Assembly: GCA_950022655.1 (NCBI GenBank)
Contig: OX465580.1
Span: 2,589,122 to 2,653,121 of the forward strand
DNA from: Alentia gelatinosa
Lineage: Eukaryota > Annelida > Polychaeta > Phyllodocida > Polynoidae
Reading direction: 5' to 3'
DNA length: 64,000 bases
Under the pieces are notes generated by a model. The model was not told the DNA's origin. It ran no database searches and saw nothing but the letters and a program-made list of their open reading frames with translations. The stretch's first letter is position 1. Every line of letters starts with the position of its first letter. Below are positions 1 through 12,200 of the stretch, one piece after another. A program made the position numbers and the translations under genes.

Positions 1-291
1 TGGTACCACATTGAGCTGACCGCGGAGACTCCGGCGCCCACCATCATGCCTCGTCTCGAGTGTGAGCTCGGTCGCTGGGTCCGGCAGTACATCGACCTGA
101 ACAACCCGACCGACGAGCTGCTCATGTTGGTCCCTGTCGTGTCGAACAGTAACAACTTCGTGCTGGAGCGCGACAACGACCAGCCCCTGGAGCTGAGGCC
201 CCACTCCAGTATCCGGGTTCCGGTCACCTTCATGCCCTCCGCGCTTGGCGACGGAGACCACCGAGCCACCGTCTCCTTCCATAGCGAACAG
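1..291 (+). CDS. CFAP47: CFAP47 exon A (partial at window edge)
   Basis: Open from base 1 in frame 1, beginning WYHIELTAETP. It encodes a beta-rich segment (residues 1-97 of the visible part) containing VRQYIDLNNPTDELLMLVPVV and a VPVTFMPSALGDGDH stretch, typical of ASH/MSP-like Ig domains. The donor is CAG|GTCAGT at 291/292, leaving phase 0. An in-frame ATG at 46 is internal and not a start, because coding sequence continues to the left edge. Confidence 0.8.
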
Positions 292-3200
292 GTCAGTCTC
301 CTCCTGGACAATTCACTGATGGTAGTTCTCCATGGTAGTTCTCAAAAAGCTGAAAGTGCCTAATATTTGACAGTGTCTCTTTGACTTGGACTGAAGGTGC
401 AGTTTCACTTACAGTTCTTACACTGTCCAATCATTTTCCCTCTAGATTTTATATCCTGTATTTGTTTTCTAACCATGATTTGCATCCCTGGTAAAAATAT
501 TGTGACAACACCACTACAACTAAATACCTGTGTATATATCATATCAACATTAAAATGGAATCTCCAGGCATGAGACACTCGTACTGTAAACATCAAAGTG
601 TGTATATTTTAATGTGACCTTGACCCGGTGTTTTATAAGTGGTGTGTGTTTTGATGCAACCTTGACCTGGTGTTTTATAAACGGTGAATGTTTGATGCAG
701 CCTTGACCCAGTGCTTTATAAAGGTATACGTTTGAATGTGACCTTGACCTGGTGTTTTATGAACGGTGTATGTTTGGATGTGACCTTGACCTGGTGTTTT
801 ATGAACGGTGTATGTTTGGTTGTGACCTTGACCTGGTGTTTTATGAACGGTATATGTTTGGATGTGACCTTGACCTGTTTTTTTTTAAATGTTTGGATAT
901 GACCTTGACCCAGTGCTTTATAAAGGTATATGTTTGGATGTGACCTTGACCTGGTATTTTATGAATGCTGAATGTTTGGATATGACCTTGACCCGGTGTT
1001 TTATGAACGCTGAATGTTTGGATATGACCTTGACCCGGTGTTTTATGAACGCTGAATGTTTGGATATGACCTTGACCCGGTATTTTATAAACAGTGAATG
1101 TTTAGATAAAACCTTGACCAGGTCTTTTATAAACGGTGTATGTTTGGATATGGCCTTGACCCGGTGTTTTATGAATGGTATATGTTTGGATATGACCTTG
1201 ACCAGGTCTTTTATAAACGGTGTATGTTTGGATATGACCTTGACCCGGTGTTTTATAAACTGTTGTACATTTGCATGTGACCTTGACCAGGTGCCGGAGG
1301 TGAGGCTCAGTCCGTATACATTGCGTTGCTTGTTTCTTGTGTTGACCGTTGTGCTGGTTTTCTCTGCCAGTTGCTCACCAACCTTGACCTGCATGTTCAC
1401 TGTCTGTGTCTGCCAAAGTTAAATCCATAAAACATTCCCGTTTTGTAACGCCTGACGATCACCTTGAGTTGATATGTGTGTACCAGTAAGAATATGACGT
1501 GCAGATGTTTACATATTTCTTGAAATATTCATGTTAAACTTCACCGAAGTAAAAACCCATGAGTTGATGATGTTTTTAATCCCTAGAATGAATGATATCA
1601 TTCTTTGAGGGATTTATCATGACAACTTGTTGAAGTATTTGTGGTGACAACATCTTAAGACAGGTTTATCATGTTGTCATGAAAGCACGTTGACGGGTTT
1701 GTCATGACAGCACGTTAACAGGGTTCTCATGACCACATAATGATGGGTTTGTCATGACAATGCATTGCCTGGTTTTCATGACAGCACATAGATGGGTTTG
1801 TCATGACATCACGTAGATGGGTTTGTCATGACATCACGTAGAGAGGTTTGTCATGACATCACGTAGATGGGTTTGTCATGACATCACGTAGAGAGGTTTG
1901 TCATGACATCACGTAGATGGGTTCATCATGACAGGACATTGATGGCTTTGTCGTGACAGCACGTGTGGATATTTATAGATCATTTAGACACTTAGATACA
2001 TATTAGAAGATGTGGTGTTAAATAGAGGATTGGGTGAACAAAATAGTCTTTAGTATGGGTGCTTCTCCTACCACATGTTTAGTCTTCAAAGTCTCCCTCG
2101 AGTGTGGAGAGTGCTGCCCATTTCGTAGTCACACTGCCCATTATTAAATAAGCAGAGAGCTGCCCGTTCCTTCCCGTGTCCCTATTACGTGCTCCATCGG
2201 CAGGTGGTGTGGCATCCCCAAGTTAGAGTTCCCCCAAAGTCCCCCCAACTTCTCAAAACCTACCCCTAATAAAAAACCGCCATAGACTTAACATAGGCAA
2301 ATTTTATGTGGCAGGCCGTAACATAAAGTGTTTTTTTATGCCACTAGAGTAATTACAATATTGACCAATCAGAGAGCAGGATGAACAAAGTTCTGTTGGT
2401 CGTTGACTCAATATTTTTCTTTTTAACAGTAATACAACAGCATAGATGGGGTAGGATAAATACGAAACCGAACTCGAGTTAGACTTGACAATGTCTATGC
2501 CACTCTGGTCAGGTCTGCTCCTCACTACACTCGGTTACGCCTCGTGTAGTAATACACGACCTTCCCGTCGTGGCATAAACATTGTCAAGTCTAACTCTCG
2601 TTCGGTTTCTACTAATTATTGATGCCAATAGCCCAGAATTCAACTCTGCGCCCAAAACGACTCAATTTGACGCACATGCGCAGTCATGACTCATTACCCA
2701 CAATGCCTTAGAGAAGATACACACAACTTTATCTTTCTCAAATGAGATTTCTGAAATATAAGTCAGATATTTAGCTGTAAATTGGACGAGGAAGCACAGA
2801 GTAGGACCTATTTATTAAAAACTAATAAACATTGGAATATTGATTAATCTGCTTTGAATGACACGAACCTGGCATCTTGTAAAAGTCAAAAGAACACTCC
2901 GCTTCATTCTTCACCGGAAAAGTCTATCTAATCTACTGATATTTCTCATTTTAAAAAAACAAACTTTCCTTGTGCTGTTGCATGGTCTACAATGATCTAT
3001 GTTCTAAGCACTTTTTTCTCATTCTAGAAATTTACTTCATTTCAAACTCTTTTGCACTGTTCTGCTGAAAGTTTTTATTATTGATACATGAAAAGTCGAA
3101 CAAAATTACTGAGTGCCTGCCAAAAAGAGAATGACATAGAGCAATTGAGTTAACCCTTTGGCTACGCCATAATGTCTTGAGGCATTCCCGGGCATAGTAC

Positions 3201-6200
3201 ACTGTAGTGCCTGCAGGCATTCCCAGGCATAGTACGCTATGATGCCTGGAGGCATTACTGGGCATAGTACGCTATGATGCCTGCAGGCATTACTGAGCAT
3301 AGTACGCTATGATGCCTGGAGGCATTCCCAGGCATAGTACGCCTTGATGCCTGCATGCATTCCCGGCATAGTATGCTATGATGCATGGAGGCATTCCGTA
3401 GCATAGTACGCTATGATGCCTGGAGGCATTCCTAGGCATAGTACGCTATGATGCCTGGAGGCATTCCTAGGCATAGTATGCCAGGATGAGGCATTATTTC
3501 CAAAATTTGAATATTGCTATTCTTTAATGGAATAATGCGAATGTTTTGATAATATCTTTCCAACCTCTATAAAGTTACATCATAGTTAATATCATTACAA
3601 TTATATAACATCCCAATTATTTTGGATTACCATGGAGGTGTGATATAATGACGACACTGTGGATGCTGTGAAAAGCACCAGTGTACTACAGGGGTGAAAA
3701 TGGTACTGCAGCAGCGTATTTCAGGGTGTGTATTTGGTGCTATGCAGCAAAGTGAAAGGTTAAATATATATGTTTAAAAGCATGACGAAGAGATCTGCAT
3801 ATTCGCTATTATTTCTGGATCTCATTGCTGAGGGAATTTCTCTGATCCATTAACTTCTTCCTGCAGAGAAATAGCCAAAAATACTTTGTTCATTTTAAGC
3901 AAGAATTCAAATTCTTTGTTTCCGACCTGCCCGGAGCTGACCTAATAATTCACTGCACATTTCTAAAGATGAACGGATGTTTTGAATGTTGATGCTGTGA
4001 CTGTGAGAAGTGCTCATGAGTTGTGGTTGTTTTCACAGCTCGGGGAGTGGGTGTACTTACTCTCCGGTGTAGGCCGCCTACCGCAGCCCCAGGACCCCGT
4101 GAGCATCACCGCCATGGCCGGCTCCAACTCCACCCTCATCATTCCCTTCAGAAACCCGCTCGACATCTCCGTCATAGCCGACATCATCCTCAAAGGTAGG
4201 CCGCACTAACACAAACATTCACAATTATTTATACGATTATCTCCATTATAGCCGACATCGTCCTAAAAGGTAGGCAGCACTAACACAAACATTCACAATT
4301 ATTGACACAATTATCTCCATTATAGCCGACATCGTCCTCAAAGGTAGGCAGCACTAACACAAACATCCACAATCATTGACACAATTATCTCCGTCATAGC
4401 CGACATCGTCCTCAAAGGTAGGCAGCACTAACACAAACATTCACAATTATTTATACGATTATCTCCATTATAGCCGACATCGTCCTAAAAGGTAGGTAGC
4501 ACTAACACAAACATCCACAATTATTGACACAATTATCTCCATTATAGTCACAATGTCCTCAAAGGTAGGCCGCACTAACACAAACATCCACAATTATTTA
4601 TACGATTATCTCCATTATAGCCGACATCGTCCTAAAAGGTAGGCAGCACTAACACAAACATTCACAATTATTGACACGATTATCTCCGTCATAGCCGACA
4701 TCGTCCTAAAAGGTAGGCCGCACTAACACAAACATCCACAATTATTGACACGATTATCTCCGTCATAGCCGACATCGTCTTAAAAGCTAGGCCGCACTAA
4801 CACAAACATTCACAATTATTGACACGATTATCTCCGTCATAGCCGACATCGTCCTCAAAGGTAGGCCGCACTAACACAAACATTCACAATTATTTATACG
4901 ATTATCTCCATTATAGCCGACATCGTCCTCAAAGGTAGGCCGCACTAACACAAACATCCACAATCATTGACTGACGATGAGTCCTGGTCTCATCTGAGTT
5001 TGTTATTTGCTTCTAAAATGTAGTGTGATAAAATGAAAATTTGACTCGGACTAATAAATTTGTGGCAGGTCCTTGTTCATGATTTGGGTTTTAAATCATT
5101 TTAAAATCAAATCAATTGTAAATTGTGTCAATAGATGACGGAAACCGGCATTAAATGTGCATTAAGTAATAGGAGCCCCATTTTACGATCAGTGTTGAGG
5201 GTTTAAGTGAAATCCTATATTAATTTAGTGAAACTTGTTTACCTTTTTGGTACAGCCACTTTTACCGCATTTCTTAAGATAAAAATATTGCAGATTGAGT
5301 GCGATATTGTCATCAAAAGAAATACTTTATGAGGGGCCATCCCAGTAAGGTTTACAAGTTTCGCTTGTATCATATTGTTTGTCCTACTGACTACAATGGA
5401 AGAACGCCCAGTACAGGGTAAATCTATACGTCTCTATACTGAATGAAATAAATATATATATATACCTAGAAATACCGATAATTACTTAAATATTCATTAA
5501 AACTTGATGACATCCTGCTGCTGGGTGGATGTCACTCGGCGCTATGTTCACAACCTTGTCTTCGTAAAGAAATGTAAAACTCTTTTAAAGTGTATTCTTT
5601 GTGTTATTCATAATTATAATATCATTTTGAAATTGTCGGTATGAATTTTTAGTTCATATATTATTTTTTTATATCTACATATTTCTGTGTTGAGTGCAAC
5701 CATGTTAAGTGCAACTTTATTCAAATTGTAATCAAAGTATGGTGGTACGTCACCATACCGGCACAGTATGGTGGTACGTGTCAACTACCACTTCTATAGC
5801 AGAGTTTGGCATTTACAGTATTTTCTGGCATAGGTATGTGGTCCACAATTCGACTTTTTAGTCAGAGTGATAGGGACCATGTGAGATGCTTGTACAGTAA
5901 AACCCCTCTTCCGGGACACCCCTCTTAAGGGGACACCCCGCTTTAGGGGACAATTTGCTCGGAACGGAAATTTTTCCCTCTATTAAGAGTTTATTTTAAC
6001 CCCGCTTAAGGGGACACCTCGCTTAAGGGGACACCCCGCTTTAGGGGACAGTTTTTCGGTACAGAAATGCTTAAAAACCCCGCTAAAGGGGACAGTTTGG
6101 AAGGACATCATATCAAAAACACTGAAAATCCAAGTTTATGGTGCCCGTTTGTACGGGACAGACAGAACAATAGACTGAGCATTCCCGTGAGGGCCTGGGC

Positions 6201-9200
6201 GGCCAGAGTGTGTTTTTTCATGGTAGTAACCACATCTCTAGCGGGTCTGGGCGGATAGAGCGGGTCTGAGTGGAGCGGGTCTGAGTGGATATTATTACCA
6301 GTGATTTTCGCGCCTGCTGAAGGTGCCAGGTAAGAGGCCCGCTTACAGGTTAGCTGTGGGCGACACAGGGAGGGTTGGAGGCTTTGAAGGTGCGGTATTC
6401 AGTGAGCCGTCGCGGCTCTGGGCGGCTCACGATGAGTCCTTTTAGGGCTGCTGATTTCTCTCAGAAGTTACTGGGGTGGGGGGCGGGGGGGGGGGGGGTG
6501 CATTGACCGGGGGTATAAAAAGGAGCGAATTTCACAAGGAAGGCATATCCACATTCAACCTCTATTATCTATTTTTTATTTTTTTGTATATTTATATTCA
6601 TTTATAATATATAATTTATATCTATTTACTTAATTATGTGTTATTGATAAACATTTTAATCTAATAACCATCGTTTCCTTCATTTATGTAGGTATTCTCT
6701 ATTGCATAACCATTGACAGACTGAAAACCCCGCTTAAGGGGACACCCCGCTTAAGGGGACACTTGGCCCGGAACGGAGGGTGTCCCCTTAAGAGGGGTTT
6801 TACTGTACATTAATATTCATCTCCACAGACAAGGAGCCCATGACTGCGGGTCCCAACGATGTGACGGTGCCCGACTCCCCGTTTTGCCTCCTCTTGAAGC
6901 ACACGACCAGCCTGCGCCTCGGCCCCAAGTCCAACGTCGACATGCCCATCTCGTTCGCTCCGGAGGACATGCGGCGCTTCGACGCCATGGTCACTGTCAC
7001 CATCCGCAAGGAGGATGGGTCCCCGTGGGTGTACAACCTGCGAGAGGAGAGGTGAGTGCTTCGACTGATCATCCAGAATGTGTTTGTGTAGTAGCGTAAG
7101 ACAAACATGTCTTATTTGTTCCCTGTCCGTTGACAGGACCAGAATCTGTTATCGTTTAGTTGATTTCTAACGTTAATATACCTATACCTGCTTGTGTCTA
7201 TTCTCTGTTCATTGGCCACGCTGCAGTTATGTACCGAGACTTCAGGCAGGCCACAAACACTGCACGAAACTTACCGCTTTACATATGTATGCGAAACGCG
7301 TCTAATAGTAGGATTTTGTGTCTAGAAGTTCGACCTATTAGACGTCTCGTAGACGCCTTATCTAGTGGCATATATACATGTCCATGGTGCGGTCTTATAT
7401 ACGTCATATATACGCCTGATATTGTTGTATATACACCACTCTCAAAAAGTTCCATTCTCTGCCACTTTGGGATACTACTGGTAGCATATTTCATTTGCCA
7501 TTAACCATCCAAGTCTGTATTATATGAAAATTGCAATTTTATATTACCAATTTATTTTATAAAAACCTAATTAGGTATAAATTGATTAATTACACATAGT
7601 AGACCTTGCATTATGTTGTTTTTTTAATTGTTTTTCTAATAGATCTTACTTTCAAACAGCATTTCAATGTGTGGACAGTGAGGCTTACTATATAATGAGC
7701 CTCTTCAGACTTGAGGTTGAATCCTGAAATCATCTTACCCCCAAGTGAATGCGGCCGCACAGGTGTGAATTCAGGTGTGAATGCGACCGCACACATGTGA
7801 ATGCGGCCGCACATCTCTACCCGGCCTGCCCCGACACCATAACACCTCACGGCGGGCAGCGGCGGGCATGGGCGGGCGGTGGGGGTTGGGGGAGGGTTTC
7901 CCACTGAGTCAACCTGTACAAACGCGGCTGACGGCGGGCGGTGGGCGGTGGGCGGCGGGCAGCGGAGGGCTTCTCACTGAGGCTGGCTGGGGGTGGCGTG
8001 GGGTGGTGGGGGGGCGGTAGGGGGTGGGGTTGGGAGGTCGGGGGTGGGGGTCAGTGTTGGTGCATCCTCTACCAACACCCACAGGACGGGGCGGGCCGCG
8101 GGTCGCAATTTTTTTTTTGTGTGTATCATATATACGCCTGGCGTATATATATTGCGCAGAGTATGTTTTATCTTATATACGCCAGGCGTGAAAGACAGCC
8201 CGAAATGCAGACGCGTATAAGAGGTGTATACAAATGTAAACAAGCCACGATACAGCCGATACGTGCGTTATCGCGATAGCGTAGATATATATGTAAAATT
8301 GTGGTTTTCGTGCAGTGAAACTTGTCCATCATGTAGATGATTTCTCAAATATAAGTTCATCATTGGGAACACAGCGATTATATACCAGGACCCCAGACAG
8401 ACCACAGTTTGTGCGTCATTTCTGACTTATACCAATACATGTTTTATTTTCTATTCTCAGTCGATTGAAATGCAGTGTAAAAATAATACAGTGTGTTCCT
8501 GCTATGACCTCAGGCATGTTACAAATTGTACATCGTTTCAATGATTTCTGACTTCTAGCTATACCTCTTTGTTTCTATTCTCTGTCTGTTGGGTATACAG
8601 TGTGTTCCTACTAGGACTTCAGGCATGTCACAATTGTCCATCATTCAGTGATTTCTTACTTGTACCTATACATGTTTGTTTCTATTGCCAGCGAATACGT
8701 ACCAGGACCCCAGGAGAACCACAATCTGTCCGTCATTAAGTGGGAGTACCCCGTGCATGGCTACCCGGAGTTGACGGCACCTGACATGCAGCCCGCCCTC
8801 GTCCTCTGTCAGGCTCGGGAGCGTGTCGAGGAGAGGCTCGAGGTCACACTCTCCGGGGTCGCTCCAGCAGCCGGAGGTCCCAAGCGGGGGATCCGCATGC
8901 GGGCTCGGACCCCTGCCGACGAGTCCCCCAAGTCAACCGATGGGGTCATCGTCAGTGAAGGTATGCTTTTAGGGTAGTTCAATGATCTTCGGGGCAGTAT
9001 GATCTACTTAATCATAGTTTTCTGTGAGTGCATTTTGTGATATTGTCATCGTCTCCTTGGTTTTCTCTGGTGGCCAGTGTAGTGATAAACTTCATCGTAG
9101 TGCTCTGTGAGTACATGTTGTGATATTGTCATCGTCTCATTGTTTTTCTCTGGTGACCAGTGTAGTGATAAACTTCATCGTAGTGCTCTGTGAGTGCATT

Positions 9201-12200
9201 TTGTGATATTGTCATCGTCTCCTTGGTTTTCTCTGGTGGCCAGTGTAGTGATAAACTTCATCGTAGTGCTCTGTGAGTACATGTTGTGATATTGTCATCG
9301 TCTCGTTGTTTTTCTCTGGTGACCAGTGTAGTGATAAACTTCATCGTAGTGCTCTGTGAGTGCATTTTGTGATATTGTCATCGTCTCCTTGGTTTTCTCT
9401 GGTGGCCAGTGTAGTGATAAACTTCATCGTAGTGCTCTGTGAGTACATGTTGTGATATTGTCATCGTCTCGTTGGTTTTCTCTAGTGACCAGTGTAGTGA
9501 TATACTTCATCGTAGTGTTCTGTGAGTACACATTGTGATATTGTCATCGTCTCGTTGGTTTGCTCTGGTGGCCAGTATAGTGATAAACTTCATCGTAGTG
9601 TTCTGTGAGTACATGTTGTGATATTGTCATCGTCTCCTTGGTTTTCTCTGGTGACCAGTGTAGTGATATACTTCATCGTAGTGTTCTGTGAGTACATGTT
9701 GTGATGATGTTATCGTCTCGTTGGTTTGCTCTGGTGACCAGTCTAGTGATATACTTCATTGTAGTGTTCTGTGAGTACATGTGATATTGTCATCGTCTCG
9801 TTGGTTTTCTCTGGTGGCCAGTATAGTGTTATACTTCATCGTAGTGCTCTGTGAGTACATGTTGTGATATTGTCATCGTCTCGTTGGTTTTCTCTGGTGA
9901 CCAGTGTAGTGATATACTTCATCGTAGTGTTCTGTGAGTACATGTTGTGGTATTGTCATCGTCTCGTTGTTTTTCTCTGGTGGCGAGTGTAGTGATATAG
10001 TTCATCGTAGTGTTCTGTGGGTGCATTTTGTGTTTTTGTCATCGTCTCGTTGGTTTGCTCTGGTGGCCAGTGTAGTGATATAGTTCATCGTAGTGTTCTG
10101 TGGGTGCATTTTGTGTTCTTGTCATCGTCTCGTTGGTTTGCTCTGGTGGCCAGTGTAGTGATATACTTCATCGTAGTGTTCTGTGAGTACATGTTGTGAT
10201 ATTGTCATCGTCTCGTTAGTTTTCTCTGGTGGCCAGTGTAGTGATATACTTCATCGTAGTGTTCTGTGAGTGCATGTTGTGATATTGTCATCGTCTCGTT
10301 GGTTTGCTCTGGTGGCCAGTGTAGTGATATACTTCATCGTAGTGTTTTGTGAGTACATGTTGTGATATTGTCATCGTCTCGTTGTTTTTCTCTGGTGGCC
10401 AGTGTAGTGATATATTTCATCGTAGTGTTCTGTGAGTACATGTTGTGATATTGTCATCGTCTCGTTGGTTTTCTCTAGTGACCAGTATAGTGATATACTT
10501 CATCTTAGTGTTCTGTGAGTACATGTTGTGATATTGTCACAGCTCGTTGGTTTGCTCATACTTCATCGTAGTGTTCTGTGAGTACATGTTGTGATATTGT
10601 CATCGTCTCCTTGGTTTGCTCTGGTGGCCAGTGTAGTGATATACTTCATCGTAGTGTTCTGTGAGTACATGTTGTGATATTGTCATCGTCTCGTTGGTTT
10701 TCTCTGGTGACCAGTGTAGTGATATACTTCATCGTAGTGCTCTGTGAGTGCATGTTGTGATATTGTCATCGTCTCGTTGGTTTTCTCTGGTGGCCAGTGT
10801 AGTGATATACTTCATCGTAGTGTTCTGTGAGTGCATGTTGTGATATTGTCATCGTCTCGTTGGTTTGCTCTGGTGACCAGTGTAGTGATATACTTCAACG
10901 TAGTGTTCTGTGAGTACATGTTGTGATATTGTCATCGTCTCGTTGGTTTTCTCTGGTGACCAGTGTAGTGATATACTTCATCGTAGTGCTCTGTGAGTCC
11001 ATGTTGTGATATTGTCATCGTCTCGTTGGTTTGCTCTGGTGGCCAGTATAGTGATATACTTCATCGTAGTGCTCTGTGAGTACATGTTGTGATATTGTCA
11101 TCGTCTCGTTGGTTTTCTCTGGTGACCAGTGTAGTGATATACTTCATCGTAGTGTTCTGTGAGTACATGTTGTGGTATTGTCATCGTCTCGTTGTTTTTC
11201 TCTGGTGGCCAGTGTAGTGATATACTTCATCGTAGTGTTTTGTGAGTACATGTTGTGATATTGTCATCGTCTCGTTGTTTTTCTCTGGTGGCCAGTGTAG
11301 TGATATATTTCATCGTAGTGTTCTGTGAGTACATGTTGTGATATTGTCATCGTCTCGTTGGTTTTCTCTAGTGACCAGTATAGTGATATACTTCATCTTA
11401 GTGTTCTGTGAGTACATGTTGTGATATTGTCATCGTCTCGTTGGTTTGCTCTGGTGGCCAGTGTAGTGATATACTTCATCGAAGTGTTCTTTGAGTACAT
11501 GTTGTGATATTGTCATCGTCTCCTTGGTTTGCTCTGGTGGCCAGTGTAGTGATATACTTCATCGTAGTGTTCTGTGAGTACATGTTGTGATATTGTCATC
11601 GTCTCGTTGGTTTTCTCTGGTGACCAGTGTAGTGATATACTTCATCGTAGTGCTCTGTGAGTGCATGTTGTGATATTGTCATCGTCTCGTTGTTTTTCTC
11701 TGGTGGCCAGTGTAGTGATATACTTCATCGTAGTGTTCTGTGAGTGCATGTTGTGATATTGTCATCGTCTCGTTGGTTTGCTCTGGTGACCAGTGTAGTG
11801 ATATACTTCAACGTAGTGTTCTGTGAGTACATGTTGTGATATTGTCATCGTCTCGTTGGTTTTCTCTGGTGACCAGTGTAGTGATATACTTCATCGTAGT
11901 GCTCTGTGAGTCCATGTTGTGATATTGTCATCGTCTCGTTGGTTTGCTCTGGTGGCCAGTATAGTGATATACTTCATCGTAGTGCTCTGTGAGTACATGT
12001 TGTGATATTGTCGTCTCTTTGGTTTTCTCTGGTGGCCAGTATAGTGATATACTTCATCGTAGTGTTCTGTGAGTACATGTTGTGGTATTGTCATCGTCTT
12101 GTTGGTTTTCTCTGGTGACCAGTGTAGTGATATACTTCATCGTAGTGTTCTGTGAGTACATGTTGTGATATTGTCATCGTCTCGTTGGTTTGCTCTGGTG

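Noticed and set aside
1..363. ATG at 46 as the start of a small gene
   Set aside because: Coding sequence is open to base 1 in the same frame, and the exon ends at a donor at 291; the bases from 292 to 363 are intron read-through.
889..1422. Plus (177) and minus (160) codon frames in intron 1
   Set aside because: Arise from the 42-bp minisatellite in an intron.
4968..5000. CTGACGATGAGTCCTGG resembling a hammerhead ribozyme core
   Set aside because: The conserved CUGAUGA and GAAA elements are not both present and stems II/III cannot be formed. I also looked in the Penelope-like element ends, where hammerheads are known, and saw none.
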